In this document: positions 44,385 through 56,512 of the stretch, piece by piece
Numbering within the stretch: the stretch's first letter is position 1
Layout of the letters: every line of letters begins with the position of its first letter
From: Meconema thalassinum
Taxonomy: Eukaryota; Arthropoda; Insecta; Orthoptera; Tettigoniidae
Reading direction: 5' to 3'
Assembly (NCBI GenBank): GCA_946902985.2
Contig: OX336389.2
Coordinates: 1,009,081,441 to 1,009,145,440 of the forward strand
DNA: 64,000 nt
Program-made: the position numbers and the translations under genes
The notes under the pieces: generated by a model
Seen by the model: only the letters and a program-made list of their open reading frames with translations
What the model was told of the DNA's origin: nothing
Database searches by the model: none

Positions 44385-44715
44385 GGAGGTCCGAGTTCGA
44401 TTCCCAAGAAATTTTAATTCTGGTCTGAAGGCTAGAACGGGGTACGCACAGCCTCATGAGGCAAAACTAAGAGGAAGAGGGTTCGATTCCCATCTCAGCA
44501 ATCTTGGGAATGGATTACCGTGGTTTCTCACTTCTCCGGGATGGTTCCTAACTTAAGGCCTCGGCTGCCTCCTTCCCAATCCTCATCTGAATTAAAAATA
44601 CGCACACTAAAATACAGCCATCACAGTAACACAGGTTATCAGACAAATCCAACCCCCTCCACAAGTACACGGGGCTACATGACCACGATGTTGCAAAACA
44701 CCTAAATCAATCTTC
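44385..44715 (+). mobile_element. Dimeric tRNA-like SINE (family C tail)
   Basis: Two B-box-like sites lie about 100 bases apart: GAGTTCGATTCCC (44393) and GGGTTCGATTCCCATCTC (44479). The tail has GGGATGGTTCCTAACTTAAG, GCACACTAAAATACAGCC and GGGGCTACATGACCACGATG, like 44880-45265. Confidence 0.75.
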
Positions 44716-44879
44716 AACAACAAACGCTATTTAGTCCATCACATGGAAAATCTGAGGGAGAGTTTAGAGGTGAAAAGACCAGTAGTCTGTTTATATTAGT
44801 TCATTACGGGACCACTTTTTTCAACTCTATTTGAAGTTCATAAAGTTAAATGATTCCCAAAACTCCCAGGTAATGTGTA

Positions 44880-45265
44880 AATATGAAGGTGCTCGTGGTC
44901 CCGTGTAACTAAGAACGTTCTGGATTCGATTCGATTCCCGGCTCTGCCAAATTCTGGTCTGGTCTGAAGGTTGGGATACACACAGCCTCGTGAAGCAAAG
45001 CAGAGAAAATATGGGTTCGATTCTCACCTCAGCTATCCTAGAAGTGGTTTTTCGTGGTTTCCCACTTCTACTCCAGGCAAATGCCGGGATGGTTCCGAAC
45101 TTTAGGCTACGACCGCCTCATTTCAAATCCTAGTCTTTATTAAAAATACGCACACTACTACACCCATCACAAAGACACGGGTTACCAAGCACATTCCACA
45201 CACCCAAGTACGCGGGGCTACAAAACCACGATGCCGCAAAGCCCCTAAACGAAACAACAAACTAA
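44880..45265 (+). mobile_element. Dimeric tRNA-like SINE, second copy
   Basis: It repeats the organisation of 44385-44715: two B boxes (GATTCGATTCCCGG, GGGTTCGATTCTCACCTC) about 80 bases apart, a GGGATGGTTCCGAAC block, then the CACACTACTACACCCATCAC tail and GGGGCTACAAAACCACGATG. The two copies form a direct repeat about 500 bases apart. Confidence 0.75.
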
Positions 45266-45605
45266 GCATTGCGCTGCAACTTTCTACACTACAACGTGAA
45301 ACAACGAAAACACGCAGTCTCCTTTTTAGGATGTAACGTGATACAAAATAAATTGTCGTCCAGTTTGTGTTTCGTAAACTGATCGCAGATACTAGGGCTA
45401 AAAATATGTTTCTGTAACAGGGAATGTAAACACGAATATGGCAATCCAAGTACAATTCAGATTTTTGTTTATGATTTGTTCTTTATTCTTTAGAAATCTC
45501 TCTTAGGACGGTATTCTACAAACAACACTTCAGCTCGGAGTTAGGCATTATTATTTACATCTTAAGAAGCTTCTCTTACTGTCGAGGATTGTAACGAAGG
45601 GGCAG

Positions 45606-47156
45606 ATGGCATCTATACCGGCGTGCAGACTTAATTTACAGCAGTTGAAAATGAAGCTGCGTTGTGCACTGCCTACATCAAAGATTGCCATAAGGCCTGT
45701 AGAGCTGTATATTAACTGTCTGAAAGTACCAGGAATTAGTGACCATTCTGGGGTTGAATTAAATATTAGATATGGTGACATTACAAAATTAGACTCTGAT
45801 GTAGCAAAAAAGATCATATTCCAGTATCGCAGGGCGGATCAGGGCAAGTTTCAGGGGTATTTGAATGAGCTATTTGTAGGATGGGCATCGGAAGGAAATC
45901 ACATTAATATCCTGTGGAGTAACTTTTTGAAAATTTTAAATAGCGCTGTTGATAAATTTGTCCCATTTAAATTGCTGAAACAAAACCCAGATCCTGAGTA
46001 TTACACACGAGAAATTAGGAGTCTAAAACGGAAAATTAGGAAATTATACAATAAAAGACATGATAGTGACAAGTATATGTTGAAATTTAAGTCCTTATCA
46101 AGAGAGCTCGTCTTAAAAAAGAGGGCTGCTCATGACAGTTATATGCAAGGTTTACTTGGTTCGGGAGGTGATGGGTGGAAAAAAATTTACAGTTATGTTA
46201 GGAGAAGAAAGGGAAATTCAAATAATTTGTCGATGATAATGTCCGGTGACGGTAAATTAATTACTGAGAAACAGGCCATTGCTAATGAAATAAATGTATT
46301 TTACGGTAGTGTGTTCAATAAATCCAATAGCTGTGTGTTGGACCTTAACGACGAATCAGGGGCTCCCCTGTTCCAAATAAACCAGTCAGCAATTGTAAAG
46401 CTAATACAAAAACTACGTTTCAATGTATCAAAGGGTCCTGATAATATTGTTAGTGAAGTACTTAAACTAGGAGGTAGGGCCGTGGCACGATACTTGGAGG
46501 TGATGTTTAATGTGTCCATAAACAATGCGCAAATCCCAGATGACTGGAAAAGAGCTACGGTAGTCCCAATATTTAAGGGAGGGAGCAGACTTGAATTGGG
46601 CAACTACAGGCCGGTTAGCCTTACGTCCGTCGTTTGTAAACAGATGGAGCATCTCATTTGCGACTACTTGAGGGAACAGTGGGAAACATTATCATGGTTT
46701 AATGATAGGCAACATGGATTTCGGAAAGGTTACTCATGCGAGAGTCAGATGCTATCACTTTTTCAAGACATTAGCGAATCGTTTGACCATGGAGTTTCAG
46801 TCGACGCCGTGGTTATAGATTTTGCGAAGGCATTTGATGTCGTTCCGCATGACATGCTACTCCATAAATTAGCTTCGACGAAGATTGATAGAAGAGTAAT
46901 TTTATGGATCCAAGAATTTTTGACGGGTCGTTCTCAGAAAGTGAAAGTCGAAGGCATATTCTCGGATGAAATTACCGTAACGTCAGGTATCCCTCAGGGC
47001 AGCGTAATCGGAACTTTGTTATTTTTGGCGTTTATAAATGACTTACCAAATGGGATTCGCAGTGACTGTCGATTGTTTGCGGATGATTGTGTAATATATC
47101 GAAAGATACATACAAGACAATGCAGTGCTTCAAGAGGACCTGAACCTGGTCTATAA
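45606..47156 (+). CDS. Family 1 LINE: endonuclease end and reverse transcriptase (516 codons, C-terminus frameshifted)
   Basis: PGISDHSGVELNI is the SDH box closing the endonuclease. The linker (LNELFVGWASEG to YSYVRRRKGN) leads to the RT palm and fingers: DDWKRATVVPIFKGG, NYRPVSLTSVV, HGFRKGYSCESQML, DFAKAFDVVPHDML, GIPQGSVIGTLLFL and LFADDCVIY. The catalytic FADD is intact. The first residues up to about 45700 may be non-LINE sequence read through. A 4-base insertion near 47108 (ATAC repeated) shifts the frame, so the thumb region is lost from this ORF. Confidence 0.88.
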   Translation: MASIPACRLNLQQLKMKLRCALPTSKIAIRPVELYINCLKVPGISDHSGVELNIRYGDITKLDSDVAKKIIFQYRRADQGKFQGYLNELFVGWASEGNHINILWSNFLKILNSAVDKFVPFKLLKQNPDPEYYTREIRSLKRKIRKLYNKRHDSDKYMLKFKSLSRELVLKKRAAHDSYMQGLLGSGGDGWKKIYSYVRRRKGNSNNLSMIMSGDGKLITEKQAIANEINVFYGSVFNKSNSCVLDLNDESGAPLFQINQSAIVKLIQKLRFNVSKGPDNIVSEVLKLGGRAVARYLEVMFNVSINNAQIPDDWKRATVVPIFKGGSRLELGNYRPVSLTSVVCKQMEHLICDYLREQWETLSWFNDRQHGFRKGYSCESQMLSLFQDISESFDHGVSVDAVVIDFAKAFDVVPHDMLLHKLASTKIDRRVILWIQEFLTGRSQKVKVEGIFSDEITVTSGIPQGSVIGTLLFLAFINDLPNGIRSDCRLFADDCVIYRKIHTRQCSASRGPEPGL

Positions 47157-47856
47157 GTGGGCGATTGTAAATAAAATGAAAATAAACACATGAAAATGTA
47201 GTCTCTTAAAAATAGGGAAAGTGCGAAGGCAGGATTTTCAATATAACATTGGCTCGGAAATACTTGTAGAAGAAGATTCTTGCAAATATTTGGGCGTTCA
47301 CGTAAGGAATGATATGAAATGGAGTAGTCATGTAGGATGTGTAGTTTCAAAAGCTTACAAATCCCTGCACTTTGTAATGAGGGTATTAAAAGGAAGTAGT
47401 ACCTCTGCTAAAGAATTAGGCTATTTGTCACTTGTAAGACCTATTCTGGAATATGCCTCGGCGGTTTGGGATCCATATCAAGTAGGGCTCATCAATGAGT
47501 TGGAAATGGTATAAAGAAAGGCCACCAGATTTGTGCTCAGTGACTTTAATCCCAGGAGCAGTGTGAGTCGTATGTTAAAGAAACTTGGGTGGGAATCACT
47601 GGAGGCTAGGAGGATGAAATCTAGACTCTGCGCTATGTACAACACGTATACAAATCAACCAGCATGGGGTGAGCTTAGCAAACGATTGGGAAAGCCCACT
47701 TACATGGGTAGGAGCGATCATCCTTTCAAAGTTAAGGGCCGACCACAGCGAACAAATTATGGTAAATATTCTTTTGTAAACCGTGCCATTGATAACTGGA
47801 ACTCTCTACCTGCCGCAGTCTTAGAGCCTTTTCCCAAACATATAGGTGTGTTATGA
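47114..47856 (+). pseudogene. Family 1 LINE RT C-terminal region, after frameshift
   Basis: After the shift the protein continues in another frame as VLQEDLNLVYKW, with a TGA near 47191, then DFQYNIGSEILVEED, YLGVHVRNDMKW, ILEYASAVWDPYQ, a TAA at 47512-47514, then ATRFVLSDFNPRSS and NYGKYSFVNRAIDNW. Two stops plus the frameshift make it non-functional. Confidence 0.85.
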
Positions 47857-47990
47857 AAAGACTGACTATTTGTGTAAATACTCCAGTTTAATTGTTGTAT
47901 AATTGTTATTGAATTGTTATGTATAATTATTTATTTGTTATGTATATACAATTTGCCACCGGGGGACACACCCCCCATTGCAAATAAATG

Positions 47991-49046
47991 AATGAATATG
48001 AATATCCATAAGAGATGTAGACGACCCGATTAGAGTCCCTGGTTGTGTTAAGAGATCACTAATCAGGCGTCCTGAGCCGGAATTTACGTGCGGGAGGGTG
48101 GTCAGTTCCTTTCCATTCCTTCTCCTGCCACAGCTTCCTATTTAGCATCACGAGGGCACTGCCTAGCACATTCCCTAAATCTTGCATTACTGGAAACACT
48201 AAGAGGAATACCGGAATGTTGAAAAGTATCAGGGTAAGTACAATGATGATGATGATAATTGTTGTTTTAAGGGGCCTAACATCTAGGTTATCGGCCCCAT
48301 AAGTACAATGAAATAATTAATCAGTTTTGTCAGGGAATCTCCTAAAATGGTATAACAGCTTAGGCAGGCTTTCACGGCCGGCGTTCTTAACTATGTTCGA
48401 GTGGTCCAGGCAGGACCTACGACCTACAAGCCCAGACAACTTGAACATACTCTTAAAATGGATTCATTTCACACATTTATGATATGCTGATACTGGAAAC
48501 GTTAGATCCCTCTTTCCTGCAAGAGCAAAGTTACCTTGCATTATCCTCAATTTTAGAGATAACGTTACAAGATAAGAAATACCTTCCAGTTCAGTGCAGG
48601 CAGCGGGAGGTGGCAGCTGCGCAGAAACGGACCACACATCACTCAAACAGCTAAGTGCACAATCCACAATAACCTGTCCATTTAATAACAACCACATAAT
48701 CACACTAAACAAGCAAACTTGAAGGCCAATCACCACTAACAGTATCTTAACAAACAAAAAACATATCTTGACTAGTTGTGCTAGTTTAATTACTACTGCA
48801 ACTAAATAAGTGTATAGGCTATATTGTAAATATCATAACTAGTAGACTTAGATTTGATAGCCTAAGTGTAAAGGATCTGATGATGATCGCTTGACGATCG
48901 AAACTGGTCATCCAAGTGTATTTATTAATCTCATGTATTTTTTCATGATTATGGAATCATCCATTGCAATTGGGTACAATCGTGTTGACCGACTGAAAAC
49001 ATTTAAATTTCGATTACTAAGGCAACACTGAAAAATGGCTTCCAAC
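47991..49046. other. No recognised gene; small dispersed repeat pieces
   Basis: TGTTTTAAGGGGCCTAACAT (48263) and a GGCCGGCGTTCTTAAC block (48376) are wording known from insect dispersed repeats. ATCGTGTTGACCGACTG (48979) also occurs, slightly changed, near 40615. The ORF at 48464-48757 (minus) has no known motif. Confidence 0.45.
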
Positions 49047-49222
49047 ACTTTCTAAGTCAAGCCTTCAACACCATGCAGTAGAACTGCACTTCGCGACACG
49101 TCAATGAATTTAAGATCGCAGGTCACGGTTGCATACAACATGTTTCAACTTCTGAAACACTCCTCTCGCTGTACCAATTCTGGCTTTGATTTCCACATCT
49201 GGATTGAGTTCTTCCGTTGTAT
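49047..49222 (-). pseudogene. Family 3 LINE fragment, RT C-terminal region
   Basis: This stretch matches 55793-55967 closely. On the minus strand it reads DVEIKARIGTARGVFQKLKH and NRDLR, a block common after the RT active site in insect endonuclease-RT elements. Stops follow. It is a short relic. Confidence 0.75.
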
Positions 49223-50608
49223 CTTTACTGTTGATGAAAATGTAGGCCTAACGAGCGTTTAATTATCCATTACAAAATGAAGGGCCATTCCTTGCAGAGT
49301 CAATAATAGTGCAAATAACTTGTCCATAACTGACAATGTGGGAAAAAATGCATTTGCACTAAGAAACTATTTGGAACAAAGATGGCCACGCTGTGGAAAA
49401 TTTCACGCGAATGGAGTGCACTGCTACCGAGCAAATTAGAGGTGACTTGTTAGGCGTGTCCGATCCAGCTCGTCACCGCTGGTGTATTCTTTGGAATACA
49501 CGGTCAGTCAGAGTTATCTTTTGCTGCTCTTTGATCTATTTGTTTCATTTAATTCCTTTTTCCCTGTTCGCAGACACCAACAGTGATTCCTTACGTTATA
49601 TTTTTTCCGTGCCCTTGCTTATGTTTTTTGTAAGTCTGTTCTAGATATATATCTTCCATGAACAACCTAGCGACATCTAGCAGCTAACCACTGAAGTTCC
49701 TCAACATCTCCAAGCTCAAGAGGACTTCCTCACTAATCTACTAGGCGTCGTCATTGTCGCCAGCTAACATCTCCATGAAGACTGATTCCTGAAGAAATCG
49801 CATCTATGAAGAGTCTTTTATTTTTGTAATGTTGGTTATTATGATGTACACTTTCTTGTCTAATAACCCCACTCCTTTTGCTTCCCCCTCCCCTTCCCCT
49901 CGTTTACCTTCCTCTGCCGTGTGCGTGTTCGCTCGTTCTCAGTTCTGCTTTAGCCTTTGAGCATACAGTTTGAAGTCCTCACACGGGCTTGTCTCCTGTC
50001 TTAACGAGACAATTTAAATTAGACGCCATGTCTACTACATAAAACCAACCGTCAACAGGAACCATCGCCTGCTCTACATGCACAAAAAGCTAAGTACCAA
50101 ACTTCAATGTTTTTGAAAGGATTTTAATGGTTTGAAATAGCTAAATGCTTTTGATCCAATTTTATAGACAGTGTGTGGAATTGCGAAATGTTATGCAATA
50201 ACCGTCTTCGAGGGATCTTTCTTTGTCAGGCTATGTCTATCAAAGCTGACTTTCTAAAATGAAATTTAGTGCTTCTCTTACCAAATAACTGAGAATACTT
50301 TCTCACTTCGAGGGATTTCATTCAAATTACCCACTGTCTATAAAACTTAGCTTTACTCCGAGGGATTTCTATTGCCCCATTTAACAGTCCTCACTGCTTT
50401 GGAACTTTCTATGACAACCAATCTTTCTACTATTCAAGCAATCGAGCATTTTCCACTCTAAATTTGGGAATACTTGTCCTCACTGAGGAATTTACGTTTC
50501 ATCAACCGCTGGTTAACACCTAACTTGCTTGCCACCGTGGGAACGTTACCGCGTTATTCTACTGCAACCTCTAAACTCTACAACGCAATGAATCTGTTCA
50601 GGCTAATA

Positions 50609-52073
50609 CACACATCAAAAAAAGTTTTGCATCACCTCGGTTCCCAGATCTCCGGCATATAGACGTTGACTGTGTATATTGTATCAAAGATACAGTCCCT
50701 TTGACTGTTCATAGATGTCACTAAAACTGCTCAAAGATGTAAACAACCATGCATGAGCAGGGCCTATTAGACGGAGGGGGTACGACAGCCGATCAGTTCC
50801 AGTCATTCCACCAGGACGAAGGTACGCTGCTCATGTTGTCTGTAGTTCTACCATGCCTAGAAGGTCAATACCGCAGTTCGATCGCGTCCGCATTGTTACT
50901 TTGTGTCAAGAAGGGCTCTCAACAAGGGAAGTTTCCAGGCGTCTCAGAGTGAACCAAAGCGATGTTGTTCGGACATGGAGGAGGTACAGAGATACAGGAA
51001 CTGTCGATGACAGGCCTCGCTCAGGCCGCCCAAGGGCTACTACTGTAGTGGATGACCGCTACTTACGGATTGCCGCTCGGAGGAACCCTGACAGCAATGC
51101 CACCATGTTGAATAATGCGTTTCGTTCAGCCACAGGACGTCGTGTTTCAACTCAAACTGTGCGCAATAGGCTGCATGATGCGCAACTTCACTCCCGACGT
51201 CCATGGCGAGGTCCAGCTTTGCAACCCCGACACCATGCAGCGCGGTAAGGATGGGCCCAACAACATGCTGAATGGACCCCACAGAATTGGCATCACGTTC
51301 TCTTCACCGATGAGTGTCGCATATGCCTTCAACCAGACAATCGTCAGAGACGTGTTTGGAGGCACCCTGGTCAGGCTGAACGTCTTAGACACACTGTCCA
51401 GCGAGTGCAGCAAGGTGGTGGTTCCCTGATGTTTTGGGGTGGCATTATGTGGGGCCGACGTACGCCACTGGTGGTCATGGAAGGCTCCGAAACGGCTTTA
51501 CGATACCTGAATGACATCCTCCGACCCATAGTGCACCCATATCGGCAGAATATTGGAGAGGCATTTGTCTTCATGGACGACAATTCTCGACCTCATCGTG
51601 CACATCTTGTGAATGCGTTCCTTCAAGATAACGACATCGCTCGACTACAGTGGCCAGCATGTTCGCCAGACATGAACCCTATCGAACATGCCTGGGATAT
51701 GTTGAAAAGGGCTGTTTATGGACGTCTTGACCCACCAACCACTCTGAGAGATTTACGCCGAATTGTCGTTGAGGAGTGGGACAATTTGGACCAACAGTGT
51801 CTTGATGAACTTGTGGATAGTATGCCACGGCGAATACAGGCATGCATCAATGCAAGAGGACGTGCTACTGGGTATTAGAGGTAGTGGTGTGTACTGCAAT
51901 CTGGACCACAAATGCTGAAAGTCTAGCTGTATGATGGTACAACATGCAATGTGTGGGTCTCATGAGCAATAAAACGAGCTGAAATGTTGTTTGTGTTGAT
52001 CTCTATTCCCTTTGTATTTAAAGGTTCCGGAACTCTTGGAACCGAGGTGATCCAAAACTTTTTTTGATGTGTG
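50609..52073 (+). mobile_element. Tc1-family DNA transposon (copy B, 1465 bp)
   Basis: It is the same length and has the same CACACATCAAAAAAAG ends as copy A at 14039-15503, with TA on both sides (50607-50608, 52074-52075). Only a few substitutions distinguish the two over the parts compared. It is inserted in the solo BEL LTR and so is younger than that LTR. Confidence 0.95.
50853..51878 (+). pseudogene. Tc1 transposase with one nonsense codon
   Basis: The frame matches the intact 341-residue transposase of copy A throughout. A TAC-to-TAA change at 51246-51248 ends it after 131 residues, at the end of the DNA-binding part (HHAAR). Downstream the same frame continues without shift through the catalytic boxes, FMDDNSRPH and SPDMNPIEHAWD. 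So it is one point mutation from open. Confidence 0.93.
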
Positions 52074-53862
52074 TATTAAACTAAGTGTTCATAACCGCAA
52101 TAACTTTCTCCTGTTTTACGAACTCACATACATTGCAATAGCGAAGTTTTTGAACTTGTCAAAAAACTATCAGAGCTTCGAATCTGCGTGTGAAAATTAT
52201 CTTCCGCGCCGCGTTCAGTTGAGAGAAAATAAAATTGGCCAGAACATTATATACCCATCCTCCTTTTCCAAACACCTTCTACTAACAAATTTCAAATTAA
52301 TTTATGTGCCTAGTTATTTCTCTATGAGGCTTCGCCCTAAGTTTGGCGCCCTCCCATTTTTCTCCATGTAAAATTTATTCATTCTGCGAAATTACAAGAA
52401 GTTGTAGAAACTTCTTTTTATTCTTTCCTTTTTTATCCTGCTAGTACAGGAATTGTTAACTTTCTAATTATTAATCTTTTGTACTCAATCTCTTTTCTTC
52501 AGGATTCGTCCTGTACACGTTGTATGTTTAACATAGTAATCTCTGTGTAAAATAGCGGTAATTTCCGTTTGTAATTTTTCTTTTTTCCTGTAACTATCAG
52601 GAATCAAAGAATTGTTTATAGTCTTTCAGATTGTCATAATGGCATTCTAAAAGTGCTTGAATTGCACATAATCAAACTATCAAAATTATGCTTGTTTTAT
52701 AATTATCTCTCCATTTCTTATTCAAAATCTTTGAAAGATTTTGGTGCTTTCACAAGTTCGAAACTTGTACACTATCGTTCATAGTAAACTTTTACCTTGT
52801 TGGGTCTGAGACCTTTGGATTTGTAGAACTAACCAAAGAAAAGATTTTTCTAACTTTAAAAGATAAGATTTTGAATCTACCAAATGTTAAGTTTCCAAAG
52901 TTTACATTTATTTTTTAAATAAACTAGTTGCTTTCCTTTGTTCTTTATCTTTACCGTTAGAATTACGAGTAGACAGGACCTTAACTTCCCTGATTCTTCC
53001 TTTAAGTTTAAACTCTTTTTTCGAATCTCTAAACCAACAAAGGTCTTACTACTTGTTGCATTTAACTTAAAACTGCGAAAAAAAAATATTTTTAAAGTTT
53101 CTCTTAGCTGTCATAGCTAATTCTAGCGGGCCATTAAGGCAAGTATAGCTAGCTCTGCAAGCTTCCTATTTGTTGAGATATTTTTTCTCTTACTTATGGT
53201 TCGTTTCCAAAAAATTCAGTTTTGTTTGAGTTAGGTTTGAGGTTCTCCTCTGTCCTAAACTTTTAGTCGGCACTCTGCTGGGTAAAAGCTTAGTCTTCCT
53301 TAAGTGCAACAACTGGTATTTACATAGGATTTTCACAAAAAACAATAACAACTTCGCGAAAATCATTAAAATAACTTCCTCTCTTCCCTCCCTGGGAGCA
53401 TTCGGTTGGTCTGACGGAGATCCAACAGTGCCCAGAAATAAAATTATTATACCAAATTCAAATCTTTCCAGCATTCTTGAATGCATTATAAAAAATAACC
53501 TTTCCGAAGTGAAAATTAGTACGTCCTTTCCGTTTGGCTTACTTTGCCTTGCCAGACTGCCACCCGTCCCCATAGTAACGGAATACCGGCTCGGGAGGGA
53601 AAGTGCAAACGCCGAGCGCTTGCAGGCAACCTCAATTCACGCTACGCTATCCGCTTGCCTGAAACAGGCCCCCACTAGATTTAGGTTCCTCTTAAGTTTT
53701 GTACAGAGAAATTTCGTTCCATATATTAATTTACTTAAATTTGTGTGGTGGATTCTTATCCTATCTACCAATACTTTTCTTCAAACCGAAACTCATCTCC
53801 TTTTCTCCTTTATCATCATCCCTTAGGTAGTGTTAATCCCTAGCTAAAACCTACCCAACCGC

Positions 53863-54780
53863 ATAGTTAGCTTGACCAATAACATGCATCTGTCACTCCA
53901 CGTGGAGTCCAGAGTCCGGCTTGCTTGTCACGTCTCCAGTGCTGCACAGTTGCATACAGTTCTGCCCAGTCTCGCTGCTTGCTCTCAGTGGTACGGTGGA
54001 GAGTTGACAACGCTGTGCTTTGAGCTGGGAAAGCCCTGGCTCCACGCAGATATGGAATGTAAACATGGCCGCCCAGCTAGGTTTCAAAAGCGAGCCGCTC
54101 GTTAATGTGGAAAATTAGAGAACTACATTTAGCCATCACGTTATAAAAATAAACCAGTCCGGTCTGTTTGTGCACGTGGTAGTCAATGTTTTGATTTTAT
54201 TCACTGACAAAAGTGTAATTTCGTAAGTCCGAGTTTTTCTATAGTTCGAGGTAGTCTCGGTCCCATCCACCTCGAACTACCGAGACTCGACTGTACCATA
54301 TCTGAGAAAAAGCCTTTGAATTATGCATATTGCCCTAGGAAATGTAAATAATAAAACTTTGCTTGGATATGTTGCTAGAAATGACCTGAAGAAAGTACAT
54401 CTTCATATAGATGTCTATGATAAAATATTATGCTGACTGTGATTTTAGCATGTCTTACTTCATCGTTCCTTGATGAATGCGTCAGTAATTAATTTCCATA
54501 ACCTGAAAGGGTAGAAAAACTCTTTGAATTTTTGTTGCATTATGTCCTACAGTGGGCCCCATTAGGCTATACATCAAAACCTCAAGACCCACCTAGGGCA
54601 TGGGCGAAGTGTGAAGGGAATGTGCTTGATTCCCTTAAATGTACCAGCATCAAACATTTTCAAACTGCTTCATTTTGTATGTTTTTTTTAAGACATTCCG
54701 CACCTTGTAATAAAATGAGTCGTCATTGTTTATTAATTTAGGTGCTTGGGACTTCGTGGTTATCCACCCTGTGTATTTGT
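53863..54780. other. No recognised gene
   Basis: An ORF at 53872-54105 has no known motif. At 54245-54297 GTTCGAGGTAGTCTCGG and CCTCGAACTACCGAGACTCG resemble pogo/Tigger termini (on the minus strand CAGTCGAGTCTCGGTAG), perhaps a remnant end. Confidence 0.45.
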
Positions 54781-55110
54781 TTTGTAAGCTGTGTTATTGT
54801 GATGACTGAAGCAAGGCGTGTGTTTGTAATTCACAAAATCTAGAATCGGGGAGGTGACTCGACTCTTGAAATAAGATACCATCCTGGAATTTAGTAAAAT
54901 AATTGATTTTAAGTTGGTCAACCCTTCAGTGGGCAGATTAACGAGTTGACCAACTGGAAGACAATTCTTGTACTAGATTACAAACACAACAATGGAAAAT
55001 GGCTTCTAAAATGCCTATACCCTTACCTGGAGTGAGTGTGGAAAGAAAATCAGAGGACAACCGCACTCATGATAGCGTTGGGATTCAAACCTTGGAAATG
55101 CAAATGACCT
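54780..55110 (-). mobile_element. tRNA-derived SINE (family C), worn
   Basis: The minus strand shows AAGGTTTGAATCCCAACG (B box), CTTTCCACACTCACTCCAGG, and, further on, GGATGGTATCTTATTTCAAG, the same order as at 56513-56825. An insertion of about 100 bases separates the blocks. Confidence 0.6.
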
Positions 55111-55583
55111 GAAAAAAGGACATCTTCACATAGATGCCTCAATGTCAGCTATTCACACCAAGCTTGCTACGCTAGTGACCACAATTAAAATTATTCAACA
55201 GCCTCTGATTCTTGTCAATTACGAATCGAGCTATTTATATACTGTATGTATTTCCTTTTTAGGGCATCCAAAATTTTGAAGTCAGGAAAACTATATTGCA
55301 CGGTACGGTACCTTATTCTTCGACTGGTGCCGTTTTCTCACAGAACATTGGCGACAAACATGGAGTATTTTGTTTCGTAGACTTTGGCCAGAGTCGATGT
55401 GACAACAGTCCGAGACATCCCACCCAACAAAATCAAGGAGTAGTGTATTCTGCCATGCAGTCGACGTATCAATGTGGGCACGTAGTGGCAGTCAAACCAC
55501 TGCAAGAGGAAACGCATACGCAACCACAATAACCGTCTCCACCTAAGTCCACGCTTTCCATTCTATCTTCCTCCAACTGTCAG
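55111..55583. other. No recognised gene
   Basis: An ORF at 55296-55532 (78 codons) has no motif that I know. Nothing else stands out. Confidence 0.4.
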
Positions 55584-56255
55584 CTACATGGGAGTATAAT
55601 TTTCATTTCGAAAGATGCAACGAAAATACGCTGCTTTCCTACGTTCTGCAGTAGTTAAAACTTCGCATGTTTTTCCGACACGGCGGAGAACCTCGTGTTC
55701 GGTGATGCGGTCCACCCAAGAGTTCCTCAACATTCTGCGATATATGAATATTTCAAACGCTTCAAACCAGTTCATCTACGAAGCTTTTTAAGTCAAGCCT
55801 TCGACACCATGCAGTAGAACTGCACTTCGTGACACGTCAATGAGTTTTAAATCGCAGATCACGGTTGCATACATGATGTTTTAACTTCTGAAACACTCCT
55901 CTCGCTGTACCAATTCTGGCTTTGATTTCCACATCTGGATTGAGATCTTCCGTTGACCAATATCCCAGATATAGGCCTATTAAAATCGCGCCAATCTGTC
56001 AACCATGCTCCCGTTCAAGGTGATGTCTCCACTTGCAGACAATCGTGGATTTTTTTCTTCTGTATGCAGTTTTTGAGTCCTGAATTCTTGCTAACATTGC
56101 TAATCCTAGTTAGAAGGAAATGAAGTGCTTCTAGGTTGTCAACAAGTATTAAGATCTCGACTGCACAGCAGGTATTGTTTAGTCGCTTGCCCTTGATCTT
56201 GGTTCCTTTATCAACTTCATGCAGTTGAATTTTGAAACTTTCTTCCAATAAGTTG
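55584..56255 (-). pseudogene. Family 3 LINE reverse transcriptase, C-terminal part
   Basis: Read on the minus strand: VDKGTKIKGKRLNN and LEALHFLLTRISNVSKNSGLK (flanks of the RT active site, where YADD has become CAVE), DVEIKARIGTARGVFQKLKH, then MNWFEAFEIFIYRRMLRNSW, VDRITEHEVLRRVGK and RRKAAYFRCIFRNE. These blocks occur in this order in insect endonuclease-RT elements. Multiple stops and frame changes. Confidence 0.82.
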
Positions 56256-56510
56256 GGCTGAGTGGCGCAGTCGGTTAAGCGTTGGCTATCAAACCCCATG
56301 ATAGTGGGTTCTATCCTGGCTCAGTCCGATAACATTTGAGGGTGTTTGATAGCAACAATCTCGTGTTTGATTTACTGGCTCTGTGAGTGTGTGTTTCTCC
56401 ACTCAATCCAGGCAACAGCCATAATGGTACCTTCAAAAGTCACGGGATACCTACTCCAATCCTATGCCCTACTGAATACAGTCACACACACTACTGTACT
56501 TCAATCATCC
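56253..56510 (+). mobile_element. SINE with family B-type tRNA head and family C-type tail
   Basis: The head GGGCTGAGTGGCGCAGTCGG to GTGGGTTCTATCCTGGCTC would fold as a tRNA-like cloverleaf. It is followed by ACATTTGAGGGTGTT as in family B. From about 56390 the sequence changes to the family C tail (CCACTCAATCCAGGCAACAG, AATACAGTCACACACACTAC). This looks like a chimera. Confidence 0.7.
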
Positions 56511-56512
56511 CG

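Larger units (their letters stand above)
45593..47990 (+). mobile_element. Family 1 non-LTR retrotransposon (CR1/Jockey-like), 5'-truncated
   Basis: It begins inside the end of the endonuclease, continues through a largely intact RT and ends in a short 3' tail with AATTTGCCACCGGGGGACAC and AATGAATG-like repeats (to about 47990). It is the better copy of the LINE at 9136-12200. The 5' truncation is usual for LINE insertions. Confidence 0.9.
49480..53857 (+). mobile_element. Solo BEL LTR (about 2.9 kb) split by a Tc1 element
   Basis: It begins TGGTGTATTCTTTGGAATAC, ends CTACCCA and is flanked by ACCGC on both sides (49475-49479, 53858-53862). Subtracting the Tc1 insert at 50609-52073 gives about 2.91 kb, the length of the other solo LTRs. 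Confidence 0.93.

Noticed and set aside
43959..44417. 152-codon ORF
   Set aside because: It spans a SINE on the opposite strand and has no domain.
56253..56330. Possible true tRNA gene
   Set aside because: The cloverleaf-like head is followed directly by SINE body, and no clean acceptor stem or terminator is seen.
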